Shown in pieces: positions 32,221-41,529 of a stretch of 64,000 nucleotides of DNA. The DNA lies in the NCBI GenBank assembly GCA_031281275.1, contig JAITFP010000072.1, positions 44,028-108,027 on the forward strand, written 5' to 3'. This DNA is from Candidatus Fibrimonadaceae bacterium. GTDB lineage: Bacteria > Fibrobacterota > Fibrobacteria > Fibrobacterales > Fibrobacteraceae. The notes under the pieces were generated by a model. That model saw only the letters and a program-made list of their open reading frames with translations. It was not told the origin of the DNA and did not search any database. The position numbers and the translations under genes were made by a program. Each line of letters starts with the position of its first letter. Position 1 is the stretch's first letter.

Positions 32221-35003
32221 CACCATTAGAACACCAACTCGCTCTATCCAACGACCCAGCCGAGAAAAAACTGCTCTGCCTTGAAGCGGTGAAGAAAAAT
32301 GGCGGTGCGCTTAAATTTGTGCCAGAAAAATTCAAGACTGCGGAAATATGCAAAATAGCGGTTGAGCAGAAAGGCTGGGCACTTGAATATGTGCCAAAAA
32401 AATACAAGACTGCCAAACTCTGCAATGCAGCGGTTAAAAAAAGTGACTGGGCACTTGATGATGTGCCAGAAAAATTCAAGACTGCGAAAATGTGCCTTGA
32501 AGCGGTTAAGCAAAGTGGCTGGGTACTTCAATTTGTACCAAAAAAGCTCAGGGCTGCCAAACTCTGCCTTGAAGCGATTAAGAACTGTGGCTGGGCACTT
32601 GCCAATGTGCCAGAAAAACTCAAGACTGCCGAACTTTGCAATATAGCGGTTAAGAAAGATGGCTGGGCACTTGGCAGCGTGCCAGAAGCCTTAAAGACTG
32701 CCGAACTTTGCAATATAGCGGTTAAGAACGATGGCAAAGCACTATACTATGTACCAGAAACCTTAAAGGCTGCCGAACTATGCCTTGAAGCGGTGAAGAA
32801 AAATGGCACTGCGCTTAAATTTGTGCCAGAAGCCTTAAAGACTACCGAACTATGCCTTGAAGCGGTTAAGCAATGGGGCTATGCACTTAAATTCGTGCCA
32901 GAAAATTTAAAGACTGCGGAACTTTGCCTTGAAGCGGTTAAGGAGAATGGCGAGGCACTTGAATTTGTGCCAGAAGAATTCAAGACTGCGGAACTCTGCA
33001 ATGTGGCAGTTAAGAAGTATGGCTGTGCGCTTGAATATGTGCCGGAAAATCTAAAGACTGAGGAAATGTGCCTTGAAGCGGTTAAAAAAAATGGTCTTGC
33101 ACTTAACTACGTGCCAGAGAAATTCAAGACTGCCGAATTTTGCCTTGAAGCGGTTAGGCAAAACGGCTTTGCGATTAAATACATACCAAAAGAATTCATA
33201 ACCACCGAAATTTACCTTGAAGCAATTAAACAGGATTACCATATACTTGAAGAAAATTTTATCCCAATAGAACTTTTCAAGGATATTAAATTCTGCACCA
33301 AAGCAGTTAATGAGAATGGCTATGCGCTTCTATATGTACCAGAAAAATTCAAAACAGCGGAATTCTGTTTTGAAATGATTAAAGAAAATATCTCTGCGCT
33401 TAAATTTGTACCAGAAAAACACAAGACTGCAAAATTCTGCATTGAAGCGGTGAAACATAATGGCTATGCACTTGAATTTGTACCAGAAAAATACAAGACT
33501 GCGAAAATGTGCCTTGAAGCAGTTAAAGAAAACGGCGAAGCACTTTGCTATGTACCAGAAAAATTTAAGACTGCGCAGCTCTGCAAAGTAGCGGTTAAGA
33601 AAGAGAGTTGGGCACTTTGCTATGTGCCAGAAAAACTCATAACTGCCAAACTCTGCCTTGAAGCGATTAAGGATAATGGCAACGTAATTCTATATGTGCC
33701 AGAAAAATTCAAGACTGCCAAATTCTGCCTTAAAGCGGTTAAGAGGAATGGCGATGCGCTTGACTATGTACCAAAAAAACTCATAACTTCTAAACTCTGC
33801 CTTGAAGCGGTTAAGAACTATGGCTTGGCACTTGAATATGTGCCAGAAAAATTTAAAACCGCCAAACTCTGCCTTGAAGCGGTTAAGGACTATGGCGAAG
33901 CACTTTACTATGTGCCAGAAAACTTAAAGACGGCTGAAATGTGCCTTGAAGCGGTTAAGGAGGATTGTTGGGCACTTTACTATGTGCCAGAAAATCTCAA
34001 GACCGCCGAATTCTGCCTTGAAGTGGTTAAGCAGGATGGCTATGCACTCAACTTTGTGCCAAGAAATCTAAAAACAGCCGAACTCTGTTTTGAAGCAGTT
34101 AGGAAAAATGGCAACGCACTTTACTATGTGCCTGAAACCATAAAGACGACTGAAATGTGCCTTGAAGCGGTTAAACAAAATGGCTTTGCACTCCGCTATG
34201 TGCCAGAAAATTTAAAGACTGCGGAAGTGTACCTTGAAGCGGTTAAGAAGGAAGGTTGTGCGCTTAGATACGTGCCAGAAAATCTAAAGACGGCTGAAAT
34301 GTGCCTTGAAGCGGTTAAGGAGTATTACCGTGCATTTCAATATGTGCCAGAAAAATTCAAGACTGCGGAAATATGCAATATAGCAGTTAAGAAAAATGAT
34401 TGTGCGATTAAACCTGTGCCAAGAGTTATGAGTTCCTTCACAGACCAAAGAGACGGCAAAGTGTATAAAACAGTGAAAATAGGCAACCAAATTTGGATGG
34501 CGGAGAATTTGGACTATAAAGCATCTGGCTGTGCAAATTTTACGAACAAGAAAACAAAACGCCGAGCAACTTATGGGCTGCTTTACGATTGGAAAACCGC
34601 TATGAAAGCCTGCCCCCCTGGTTGGCATTTACCAAGCATTGATGAATGGCAAACTCTTGTAGGTTTAGCAGGTGGTGACGAAATAGCTGGAGAGAAATTT
34701 AAAGCAAAAAACGGATGGAAAGATTACGAAGGAAAATCTGGCAATGGCACAGACGACTTCGGTTTTGCTGCTCTGCCGAGTGGTCACCACACTCCCAATG
34801 GCGATTATTGCAATGTTGATTTTGGCTATTGGTGGAGTAGTACTTCTGTGAGCAATGCTGAAGCCTACACTATGCTCATGGACTACAGCAGAGCGGGTGT
34901 ACTCAAATCCTACGGCTATAAGAGCCACTACTTTATTAGTGTTCGTTGCGTGAAAGACAGCAAGAAAGTTAAAAAGGCGGTTAAACAAGGAGGCAAAAAA
35001 TGA
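32217..35003 (+). CDS. Largest DUF4116 array (about 29 units) fused to a FISUMP domain
   Basis: 928 residues. N-cap MTPLEHQLALSNDPAEKKLL, then about 29 consecutive 24-residue units to residue ~735. At that point the last unit reads IKPVPRVMSS and switches directly into FISUMP (FTDQRDGKVYKTVKIG, about 740-915; then WMAENLDY, YGLLYDWKTAM, GWHLPS, FAALPSG, WWSST, FISVRCVKD). The end DSKKVKKAVKQGGKK is the ordinary DUF4116 tail, so FISUMP was inserted between the last unit and the tail. A few units carry inserts (HILEENFIPIELFKDIKFC). ATGA overlaps at both ends. Confidence 0.9.
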   Translation: MTPLEHQLALSNDPAEKKLLCLEAVKKNGGALKFVPEKFKTAEICKIAVEQKGWALEYVPKKYKTAKLCNAAVKKSDWALDDVPEKFKTAKMCLEAVKQSGWVLQFVPKKLRAAKLCLEAIKNCGWALANVPEKLKTAELCNIAVKKDGWALGSVPEALKTAELCNIAVKNDGKALYYVPETLKAAELCLEAVKKNGTALKFVPEALKTTELCLEAVKQWGYALKFVPENLKTAELCLEAVKENGEALEFVPEEFKTAELCNVAVKKYGCALEYVPENLKTEEMCLEAVKKNGLALNYVPEKFKTAEFCLEAVRQNGFAIKYIPKEFITTEIYLEAIKQDYHILEENFIPIELFKDIKFCTKAVNENGYALLYVPEKFKTAEFCFEMIKENISALKFVPEKHKTAKFCIEAVKHNGYALEFVPEKYKTAKMCLEAVKENGEALCYVPEKFKTAQLCKVAVKKESWALCYVPEKLITAKLCLEAIKDNGNVILYVPEKFKTAKFCLKAVKRNGDALDYVPKKLITSKLCLEAVKNYGLALEYVPEKFKTAKLCLEAVKDYGEALYYVPENLKTAEMCLEAVKEDCWALYYVPENLKTAEFCLEVVKQDGYALNFVPRNLKTAELCFEAVRKNGNALYYVPETIKTTEMCLEAVKQNGFALRYVPENLKTAEVYLEAVKKEGCALRYVPENLKTAEMCLEAVKEYYRAFQYVPEKFKTAEICNIAVKKNDCAIKPVPRVMSSFTDQRDGKVYKTVKIGNQIWMAENLDYKASGCANFTNKKTKRRATYGLLYDWKTAMKACPPGWHLPSIDEWQTLVGLAGGDEIAGEKFKAKNGWKDYEGKSGNGTDDFGFAALPSGHHTPNGDYCNVDFGYWWSSTSVSNAEAYTMLMDYSRAGVLKSYGYKSHYFISVRCVKDSKKVKKAVKQGGKK

Positions 35004-36310
35004 CACGATTAGAGCTGAAACTTGCATTAGAACACAAACTCGCAGAAGCCAAAGACGATGCAGAAAAAGCGCAGATTTGCCTTGAAGCGGTTAGGAATAG
35101 CTGGAAAGCACTTGAATATGTACCCAAGGGATTCAAGACGGCGGAAATGTGCAATGTAGCGGTTAGGAAAAACGGCGGTGCGCTGGAATATGTGCCAGAA
35201 GAATTTAAGACTGAGGAACTCTGCCTTAAAGCGGTTAGGAATTTTGGCAGCATTGAAAGTACGCTTAAATATGTACCAGAGAAACTTAGAACTACGGAAC
35301 TCTGCCTTGAAGCGGTGAAAAATTATGGTCGTGCGCTGGAATATGTGCCAGAGAAACTTAAAACTACGGAAATCTGCCTTGAAGCGGTCAAGAAATGTGG
35401 CAGTGTGCTTAAATATGTACCAGAGAAACTTAGAACTACGGAACTCTGCCTTGAAGCGGTGAAAAATTATGGCGATGCGCTGGAATATGTGCCAGAGAAA
35501 CTTAAAACTACGGAAATCTGCCTTGAAGCGGTGAAGAAATGTGGCAGTGTGCTTCAATATGTGCCAGAAGAACTTAGAACTGCGCAGCTCTGCCTTGAAG
35601 CGGTGATGGAAAAGAACTATGACGGTGGGATAATACGTGTGACGGACTACGGCGGTGCGCTTGAATATGTGCCAGAAGAACTCAAGACTGCGCAGCTCTG
35701 CTTTAAAGCGATGAAAAGATATGGCTATGCACTTAAATATGTACCAGAAAACTTAAAGACTACGGAACTTTGCTTAAAGGCGGTTAAGGAGAATAACCTA
35801 GCACTTTCCTTTGTGCCACAAGCCATTATAGATGAAGTTAAACAGAAGATGACACCCTTAGAAGAGCAACTCGCAAAAGCCAAAGACAATGCAGAAAAAG
35901 CTCGGATTTGCCTTGAAGCGGTTAGGACTGGCAATGCGCTTAAATATGTGCCAGAGGAATTCAAAACACCAGAACTCTGCCTTGAAGCGGTTAAGAACTA
36001 TGGCTATACGCTGGAATATGTGCCAGAAGAATTCAAGACTGCTGAAATGTGCCTTGAAGCGGTTAAGCAATGGGGCTATGCACTTCAATTTGTGCCAGAA
36101 AATCTAAAAACTTATGAACTCTGCTTTGAAGCAATTAAGGAGAATGGCTTGGTACTTGTCCATGTGCCAGAAAATTTAAAGACGGTGGAACTCTGCATTG
36201 AAGCGGTTAAACAAGATAGTTTTATGCTTGGAGCTGTACCAGAAGACATTAGAGAAGAAGTCAAAAAAGCAACAGGGATTAAACCTTCAAAACAGGAGAT
36301 AGAAAAATGA
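35000..36310 (+). CDS. DUF4116 repeat protein formed by fusion of two genes (about 15 units)
   Basis: 436 residues. N-cap MTRLELKLALEHKLAEAKDD, nine units and a capping unit FVPQAIIDEVKQK. Immediately after comes a second full N-cap, MTPLEEQLAKAKDNAEKARI (about 283-302), four more units and another cap, VPEDIREEVKKATGIKPSKQ. The arrangement is two complete proteins in one frame, the stop and ribosome site between them having been lost. Units at 35276-35563 are a recent tandem duplication. ATGA overlaps at both ends. Confidence 0.88.
   Translation: MTRLELKLALEHKLAEAKDDAEKAQICLEAVRNSWKALEYVPKGFKTAEMCNVAVRKNGGALEYVPEEFKTEELCLKAVRNFGSIESTLKYVPEKLRTTELCLEAVKNYGRALEYVPEKLKTTEICLEAVKKCGSVLKYVPEKLRTTELCLEAVKNYGDALEYVPEKLKTTEICLEAVKKCGSVLQYVPEELRTAQLCLEAVMEKNYDGGIIRVTDYGGALEYVPEELKTAQLCFKAMKRYGYALKYVPENLKTTELCLKAVKENNLALSFVPQAIIDEVKQKMTPLEEQLAKAKDNAEKARICLEAVRTGNALKYVPEEFKTPELCLEAVKNYGYTLEYVPEEFKTAEMCLEAVKQWGYALQFVPENLKTYELCFEAIKENGLVLVHVPENLKTVELCIEAVKQDSFMLGAVPEDIREEVKKATGIKPSKQEIEK
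35276..35563 (+). repeat. Tandem duplication, two 144-bp copies (two DUF4116 units each)
   Basis: Copy A 35276-35419 and copy B 35420-35563 differ at only about six positions by eye, mainly CGT versus GAT codons in the loop (YGRALE versus YGDALE) and TATGTA versus TATGTG. Each encodes two 24-residue units. This is much closer than any other neighbouring units. Confidence 0.85.
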
Positions 36311-37671
36311 CACCATTAGAACACCAACTCGCTCTATCCAACGACCCAGCCGAGAAAGCGCAGATTTGCCTTGAAGCGGTTAGGAAGGATGGCTGGATAC
36401 TTCACGATGTGCCAGCGGAATTCAAAACACCAGAAATCTGCTTTGAAGCGGTTAAGCAGAATGGTTGGGCACTTAGAGCTGTACCAGCGGAATTCAAGAC
36501 CGCCGAACTCTGCCTTGAAGCGGTTAAGGACTATGGCGAGACATTTTACTGTGTGCCAGAAAAATTCAAGACCGCTGAACTATGCTTTGAAGCGGTTGAA
36601 CGATATGGCGTGAATCTTGAATATGTGCCAAAGAAATTCAAGACTGCCAAATTATGCAATATAGCGATTAAGCAAGACGGCTGTGTGCTTGAATTTGTGC
36701 CAGAAAAATTCAAAACTGCCAAATTATGCTTTGAGGCGGTTAAACAAAATGGCTTGGCACTTCTATATGTGCCAAAGAAATTCAAGACTGCCAAAATGTA
36801 CCTTGAAGCGGTTAAGAGTTATGCCGAAGCACTTAAATATGTGCCAAAAAAATTTAAGACAGCAGAACTCTACCTTGAAGCGGTTAAGAGTTATGGCGAG
36901 GTACTTCAATATGTGCCAGAAAATCTTAAAACTGCGCAGCTCTGCCTTGAAGCGGTTAAATCTGGTTGGGAGGCACTTGAATTTGTGCCAGAAGCAATGA
37001 AGACTGCCAAACTCTGCCTTAAAGCAGTTAAGCAGAGTGGCTATGTGCTTCAATTCGTGCCAGAAAAATTCAAAACGCCTGAACTCTGCCTTGAAGCGGT
37101 TAAACAATGCGGCAGTGCGCTTGCATTTGTGCCAGAAAAACTAAAAACTGCTGAAGTATGTTTTGAAGCAGTTAAACAACGCGGTAGTGCGCTTTTACAT
37201 GTACCAAAAGCCCTGAAAATCGCTGAACTTTGCCTTAAAGCAATAACAGAAAAAGACGATACCTGGGTTGTTAATGCTATACCAAAAGCCATAAAAACCG
37301 CTGAATTTTATCTTAAAGCAATTAAAATAAACGGCTTTGTGATTGGAGACATGCCCAAAAAACTCATAACCGCGCAGCTCTGTCTTGAAGCGATTAAACA
37401 CGTTTATACTGAGAGGCATGATGAGTATTGTGTGTTTAAATTTATACCATTGAAATTTAGAACCAAAGAGATTTATCTTGAAGCAATCAAGCAGAATATT
37501 TTAGTACTTAAACATAACACTAAATTTATCCCAAAAGAGTTTTTTCAATGTTTCAAGGATATTAACTTCTGCATAGAAGCAGTAAAACGAAACAAAAATG
37601 CTTTTGACTATGTGCCAAGAGCTATGCAAAAGGAAGTTAGAAAAGCACTCAAACAAGGAGGTGAAAAATGA
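36307..37671 (+). CDS. DUF4116 repeat protein (about 17 units)
   Basis: 454 residues. N-cap MTPLEHQLALSNDPAEKAQI is nearly identical to that of the gene at 32217. About 17 units, the later ones with inserts (AITEKDDTWVVNAIPKAIKT; KHVYTERHDEYCVFKFIPLKF). A unit of the form FIPKEFFQCFKDINFCIEAVK and cap YVPRAMQKEVRKALKQGGEK end the protein, a C-terminal pattern shared with the genes at 41526 and 42581. ATGA overlaps at both ends. Confidence 0.88.
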   Translation: MTPLEHQLALSNDPAEKAQICLEAVRKDGWILHDVPAEFKTPEICFEAVKQNGWALRAVPAEFKTAELCLEAVKDYGETFYCVPEKFKTAELCFEAVERYGVNLEYVPKKFKTAKLCNIAIKQDGCVLEFVPEKFKTAKLCFEAVKQNGLALLYVPKKFKTAKMYLEAVKSYAEALKYVPKKFKTAELYLEAVKSYGEVLQYVPENLKTAQLCLEAVKSGWEALEFVPEAMKTAKLCLKAVKQSGYVLQFVPEKFKTPELCLEAVKQCGSALAFVPEKLKTAEVCFEAVKQRGSALLHVPKALKIAELCLKAITEKDDTWVVNAIPKAIKTAEFYLKAIKINGFVIGDMPKKLITAQLCLEAIKHVYTERHDEYCVFKFIPLKFRTKEIYLEAIKQNILVLKHNTKFIPKEFFQCFKDINFCIEAVKRNKNAFDYVPRAMQKEVRKALKQGGEK

Positions 37672-39161
37672 TACGTTTAGAACATAAACTCGCAAAAGCC
37701 AAAAACGATGCTGAAAAAGCTCAGATTTGCCTTGAGGCGGTGAAACGAAATGGCTGGCTACTCAAATATGTGCCAGAGGAATTCAAAACTGCCGAACTTT
37801 ACCTTGAAATGGTGAAAGGAGATAGCTGGAATCTTAAATTTGTGCCAGAAGAATTTAAGACTGCCGAACTTTACCTTGAAGCGGTGAAGAATGATAGAGA
37901 TGTGAGCGATGCGCTTAAATATGTGCCAGAAGAATTTAAGACCGCCGAACTTTACCTTGAAGTGGTGAAAAAGAATGGTTATTGTCTTCAAGAAGTGCCA
38001 GAAAAATTCAAAACGCCTGAACTCTGCCTTGAAGCGGTTAAGGAAAATGGCGTTGCAATTCAATTTGTGCCGGAGGAATTCAAAACTGCGCAACTCTGCC
38101 TTGAAGCGGTTAAAAGGAATGGCTGGAGCCTTAAAGAAGTGCCAGAAGCACTAAAAACGGCGGAACTCTGCCTTGAAGCGGTTAAACTAGATGGCAGGAA
38201 TCTTGAATGTGTGCCAAAAAATCTCAAGACGGAAGAACTCTGCAAAATAGCGGTTAAGGAAGATGGCTTTGCACTTGAATATGTGCCAGAAAATCTCAAG
38301 ACGGAAGAACTCTGCAAAATAGCGGTTAAGCAGACTGGCTATGCACTTGACAATGTGCCAGAAAAATTCAAGACTGCGCAGCTCTGCCTTGAAACGGTGA
38401 AGAAGCATGGCTATGCACTTGAATATGTGCCAGAAAGTTTAATAACTGCTGAAATGTGCCTTGAAGCGGTTAAAAATCATAGCGAAGCGATTGAATACAT
38501 ACCAGAAGAATTTCAAACAACGGAACTTTGGCTTGAAGCAGTTAAAAAGGATGGCTGGTACTTTAAAGATGTGCCAGAAGAATTCAAGACCGTAGATATG
38601 TACATTGAAGCGGTTAAACAAGAAAATTGGATGTTTATGCTAGTGCCAGAATCTCTTAAAGAACAAGTTGCAACAGCAACAGGAGTACAGCAAGGAACAG
38701 CCATATTACACAGCAAATATGAATCTGTCTTAGAAAAAGCCGTAAAGGAAACCTTTAAAGAAGAGGTTGAACTAATATGTCTTAAGCTAATCAAGTTTAG
38801 TGAAATAGCCAGAAGATGCGGCATACTCGCTTTGGAAGACAAAATAGACCCAGAAAAAGTTTCGGAAAGAGATATTTTAGAAACTGGCATATCTCTGGCA
38901 GTAGATGGAACAGAGAGAGCAGAAATAAAAAACTATCTAGATTCTTGGATAGAAGCAAACTGCAACAACTCTGTTGCATATTACGAAAAAATTCTAGCCT
39001 CAATAATAAAAACTGGCGTTTTATGTATTCAGGAGGGATATAATCCCACAATAACCGAATACAAAATGACAGTCCTAATCCCAAGAGAATTAACCCCCGA
39101 TTCTCTTATGCCAAGCAGTGAGAAGTATTTTAGGAAGATAAAACAGGAGGCAGGAAAATGA
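37668..39161 (+). CDS. DUF4116 repeats (about 13 units) with C-terminal MotA-like domain
   Basis: 497 residues. N-cap MIRLEHKLAKAKNDAEKAQI; 13 units to residue ~330; a connector VPESLKEQVATATGVQQGTA; then a MotA-like domain at about 345-465. Its hallmarks are EIARRCGILALEDKIDPEK, ERDILETGISLAVDGTERA, a helix ending LDSWIEANC, YYEKILASIIKTGVL, and the tail LIPRELTPDSLMPSSEKYF. In MotA the equivalent cytoplasmic segment reads ARKEGLLALE ... FLxxGLxLxVDGxD. The membrane helices of MotA are not present. ATGA overlaps at both ends. Confidence 0.85.
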   Translation: MIRLEHKLAKAKNDAEKAQICLEAVKRNGWLLKYVPEEFKTAELYLEMVKGDSWNLKFVPEEFKTAELYLEAVKNDRDVSDALKYVPEEFKTAELYLEVVKKNGYCLQEVPEKFKTPELCLEAVKENGVAIQFVPEEFKTAQLCLEAVKRNGWSLKEVPEALKTAELCLEAVKLDGRNLECVPKNLKTEELCKIAVKEDGFALEYVPENLKTEELCKIAVKQTGYALDNVPEKFKTAQLCLETVKKHGYALEYVPESLITAEMCLEAVKNHSEAIEYIPEEFQTTELWLEAVKKDGWYFKDVPEEFKTVDMYIEAVKQENWMFMLVPESLKEQVATATGVQQGTAILHSKYESVLEKAVKETFKEEVELICLKLIKFSEIARRCGILALEDKIDPEKVSERDILETGISLAVDGTERAEIKNYLDSWIEANCNNSVAYYEKILASIIKTGVLCIQEGYNPTITEYKMTVLIPRELTPDSLMPSSEKYFRKIKQEAGK

Positions 39162-40243
39162 CCTCACTAGGATTAAAACGGCAAATTGCAAAAGCCAAAG
39201 ACGATGCTGAAAAAATGCAGATTTGTCTTGAAGCGGTGAAAAACTCCCCAACCCCTCACTCCGTTTTGGATAGCAGTCCGCTTGAATATGTGCCAGAAAA
39301 ATTCAAGACCGCCGAACTATGCTTGGAAGCGGTCAAGAAGAATGGCAGGGCACTTGAATATGTGCCAGAAAATCTAAAGACGGCGGAATTATGCAATGCA
39401 GCATTTGAGCAAAATTTTTGGTCACTTGAATATATGCCAGAAAAATTCAAAACTGAGGAAATGTGTTTTGAAGCTGTTAAGCAGGTGAGTATGGCACTTG
39501 AATATGTGCCAGAAAAATTCAAGACTGCGGAAATGTGCAATATAGCGGTTAAAGATTATGGTTGGTCACTTCAATTTGTGCCAGAAAATCTAAAGACTGC
39601 TGAAATGTGCCTTGAAGCAGTTAAGGGTGATGGCTATGCACTTATATATGTGCCAGAAGAATTCAAGACTTTAGATATGTGCATAGAAATAGTTAAACAG
39701 GAAACTTGGGCTTTTATGGTAGTACCAGAAAATCTCAAAGAACAGGTCACAACAGCAACAGGAGTACAACAAGGAGGAACAGCTATGTTACACAATGAAT
39801 ATGAATCTGCTTTGGAAAAAGGCATAAAGGAAATTTTTGAAAAAGAGGTTGAGCGAATATGTTTTAGGCTAATCACATTTGTTGAAATAGCCCGAAGAGA
39901 AGGCATACTCGCTTTGGAAGACAAGCTAGACAAAGAAAAAGTTGCGAAAAGGGATTTATTTGAAACTGGCATACAAATGGCAGTAGATGGAACAGAGAGA
40001 GCAGTGATAGAAAACTATCTAGATTCTTGGATAGAAGCAAACTGCAACAACTCTGTTGCATATTACGAAAAAATTCTAGCCTCAATAATAAAAACTGGAG
40101 TTTTATGTATTCAAGAAGGATATAATCCCAGAATAGCCGAATATAAAATAACAGTCCTAATCCCAAGAGAATTAACCCCCGATTCTCTTATGCCAAGCAG
40201 TGAGAAGTATTTTAGGAAGATAAAACAGGAGGTAGGAAAATGA
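39158..40243 (+). CDS. DUF4116 repeats (about 7 units) with C-terminal MotA-like domain
   Basis: 361 residues. N-cap MTSLGLKRQIAKAKDDAEKM; seven units to residue ~190; connector VPENLKEQVTTATGVQQGGT; MotA-like domain at about 208-330 (EIARREGILALEDKLDKEK, LFETGIQMAVDGTERAV, YYEKILASIIKTGVLC). It is nearly the same as the domain of the gene before (DNA also very close from LDSWIEANC onward), so the pair arose by recent duplication with different repeat numbers. ATGA overlaps at both ends. Confidence 0.85.
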   Translation: MTSLGLKRQIAKAKDDAEKMQICLEAVKNSPTPHSVLDSSPLEYVPEKFKTAELCLEAVKKNGRALEYVPENLKTAELCNAAFEQNFWSLEYMPEKFKTEEMCFEAVKQVSMALEYVPEKFKTAEMCNIAVKDYGWSLQFVPENLKTAEMCLEAVKGDGYALIYVPEEFKTLDMCIEIVKQETWAFMVVPENLKEQVTTATGVQQGGTAMLHNEYESALEKGIKEIFEKEVERICFRLITFVEIARREGILALEDKLDKEKVAKRDLFETGIQMAVDGTERAVIENYLDSWIEANCNNSVAYYEKILASIIKTGVLCIQEGYNPRIAEYKITVLIPRELTPDSLMPSSEKYFRKIKQEVGK

Positions 40244-41529
40244 CCTCACTAGGATTAAAACGGCAAATTGCAAAAGCCAAAAACGATGCACTAGAATTAA
40301 AACGGCAACTTGCGAAAGCCAAAAGCGATGCCGAGAAAATGCGGATTTACCTTAAAGCGGTTAAAGAAAATGGCTGGGTACTTAATTCTGTGCCAGAGAA
40401 ATTCAAAACTGCGAAACTCTGCCTTGAAGCGGTTAAGAATAATGGCAATGTGCTTAAAATAGTGCCAAAGAAGTTCAAGACTATCAAACTCTGCATAGAA
40501 GCGATTAAACAAGATGGTTGGGCACTTGAATTTGTGCCAGAAAAATTCAAGACTGCCAAATTCTGCCTTAAAGCAGTTAAGCTGAATGGCTGGGCGTTTT
40601 CGTTTGTGCCAAAAAAATTTATGACTGCGAAACTCTGCCTTGAAGCGGTTGAGAAAAATGGCAGTGCGCTTAAATACGTGCCAGATGAATTCAAAACGCC
40701 AGAACGCTGCCTTAAAGCGGTTAAGAATAATGGCTATGCACTTGAATTTGTGCCAAAAAATCTCATAACCGCCGAACTCTGCAATATAGCGATTGAATTT
40801 GGCGATGCGCTTGAATTTGTGCCAGAAGAGTTTAGGACATTAGAATTCTGTACCGAAGCTGTTAAGAATGATGGTAGTGCGCTTAAATATGTGCCAGAAA
40901 AGTTCAAGACTGCCGAATTCTACCTTGAAGCGGTTAAGAATATAAGAGGCAATGCGCTTCATTATGTGCCAGAAAAATTCAAGACCGCTGAACTATGCTT
41001 GGAAGCGGTCAAGAATAGAGGCGATGCGCTTAAAGATGTGCCAGAAAAATTCAAGACCGCCAAATTCTGCCTTGAAGCGATTAAACAGTCTTGCGGTGCG
41101 CTTGACTATATACCAAAAAAATTAAAGACTGCCAAACTCTACCTTAAAGCAGTTAAGCAGGATGGCAATGCACTATACTATGTGCCGGAAAAATTCAAGA
41201 CTGCGAAGCTATGCAAAATAGCGATTGAGCAGAAATGTTGGGCACTTCAATATGTGCCAGAAAAACTCAAGACTGCGAAACTATGCTTTGAAGTGGTTAA
41301 GAAGACTGGCTATGCACTTGAATACGTGCCAGAAAAACACAAGACGGCGGAAATGTGCAATGTAGCGGTTAAGGATTCTGGCAGTGCGCTGGAATATGTG
41401 CCAGAAAACTTAAAGACGGTGGAACTCTGCATTGAAGCGGTTAAGCAGGATAGTCGTACGATTAAATTTGTGCCACAGGCTATGCAAAAGGAAGTTAGAG
41501 AGGCGGTTGGGCGAGGAGGCGAAAAATGA
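40240..41529 (+). CDS. DUF4116 repeat protein (about 16 units), duplicated N-cap
   Basis: 429 residues. The N-cap occurs twice in a row (LGLKRQIAKAKNDALE, then LKRQLAKAKSDAEKMRI), the first copy taken from the upstream gene. About sixteen units, cap FVPQAMQKEVREAVGRGGEK. No MotA-like domain, so it shares only the 5' end with the gene at 39158. ATGA overlaps at both ends. Confidence 0.88.
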   Translation: MTSLGLKRQIAKAKNDALELKRQLAKAKSDAEKMRIYLKAVKENGWVLNSVPEKFKTAKLCLEAVKNNGNVLKIVPKKFKTIKLCIEAIKQDGWALEFVPEKFKTAKFCLKAVKLNGWAFSFVPKKFMTAKLCLEAVEKNGSALKYVPDEFKTPERCLKAVKNNGYALEFVPKNLITAELCNIAIEFGDALEFVPEEFRTLEFCTEAVKNDGSALKYVPEKFKTAEFYLEAVKNIRGNALHYVPEKFKTAELCLEAVKNRGDALKDVPEKFKTAKFCLEAIKQSCGALDYIPKKLKTAKLYLKAVKQDGNALYYVPEKFKTAKLCKIAIEQKCWALQYVPEKLKTAKLCFEVVKKTGYALEYVPEKHKTAEMCNVAVKDSGSALEYVPENLKTVELCIEAVKQDSRTIKFVPQAMQKEVREAVGRGGEK

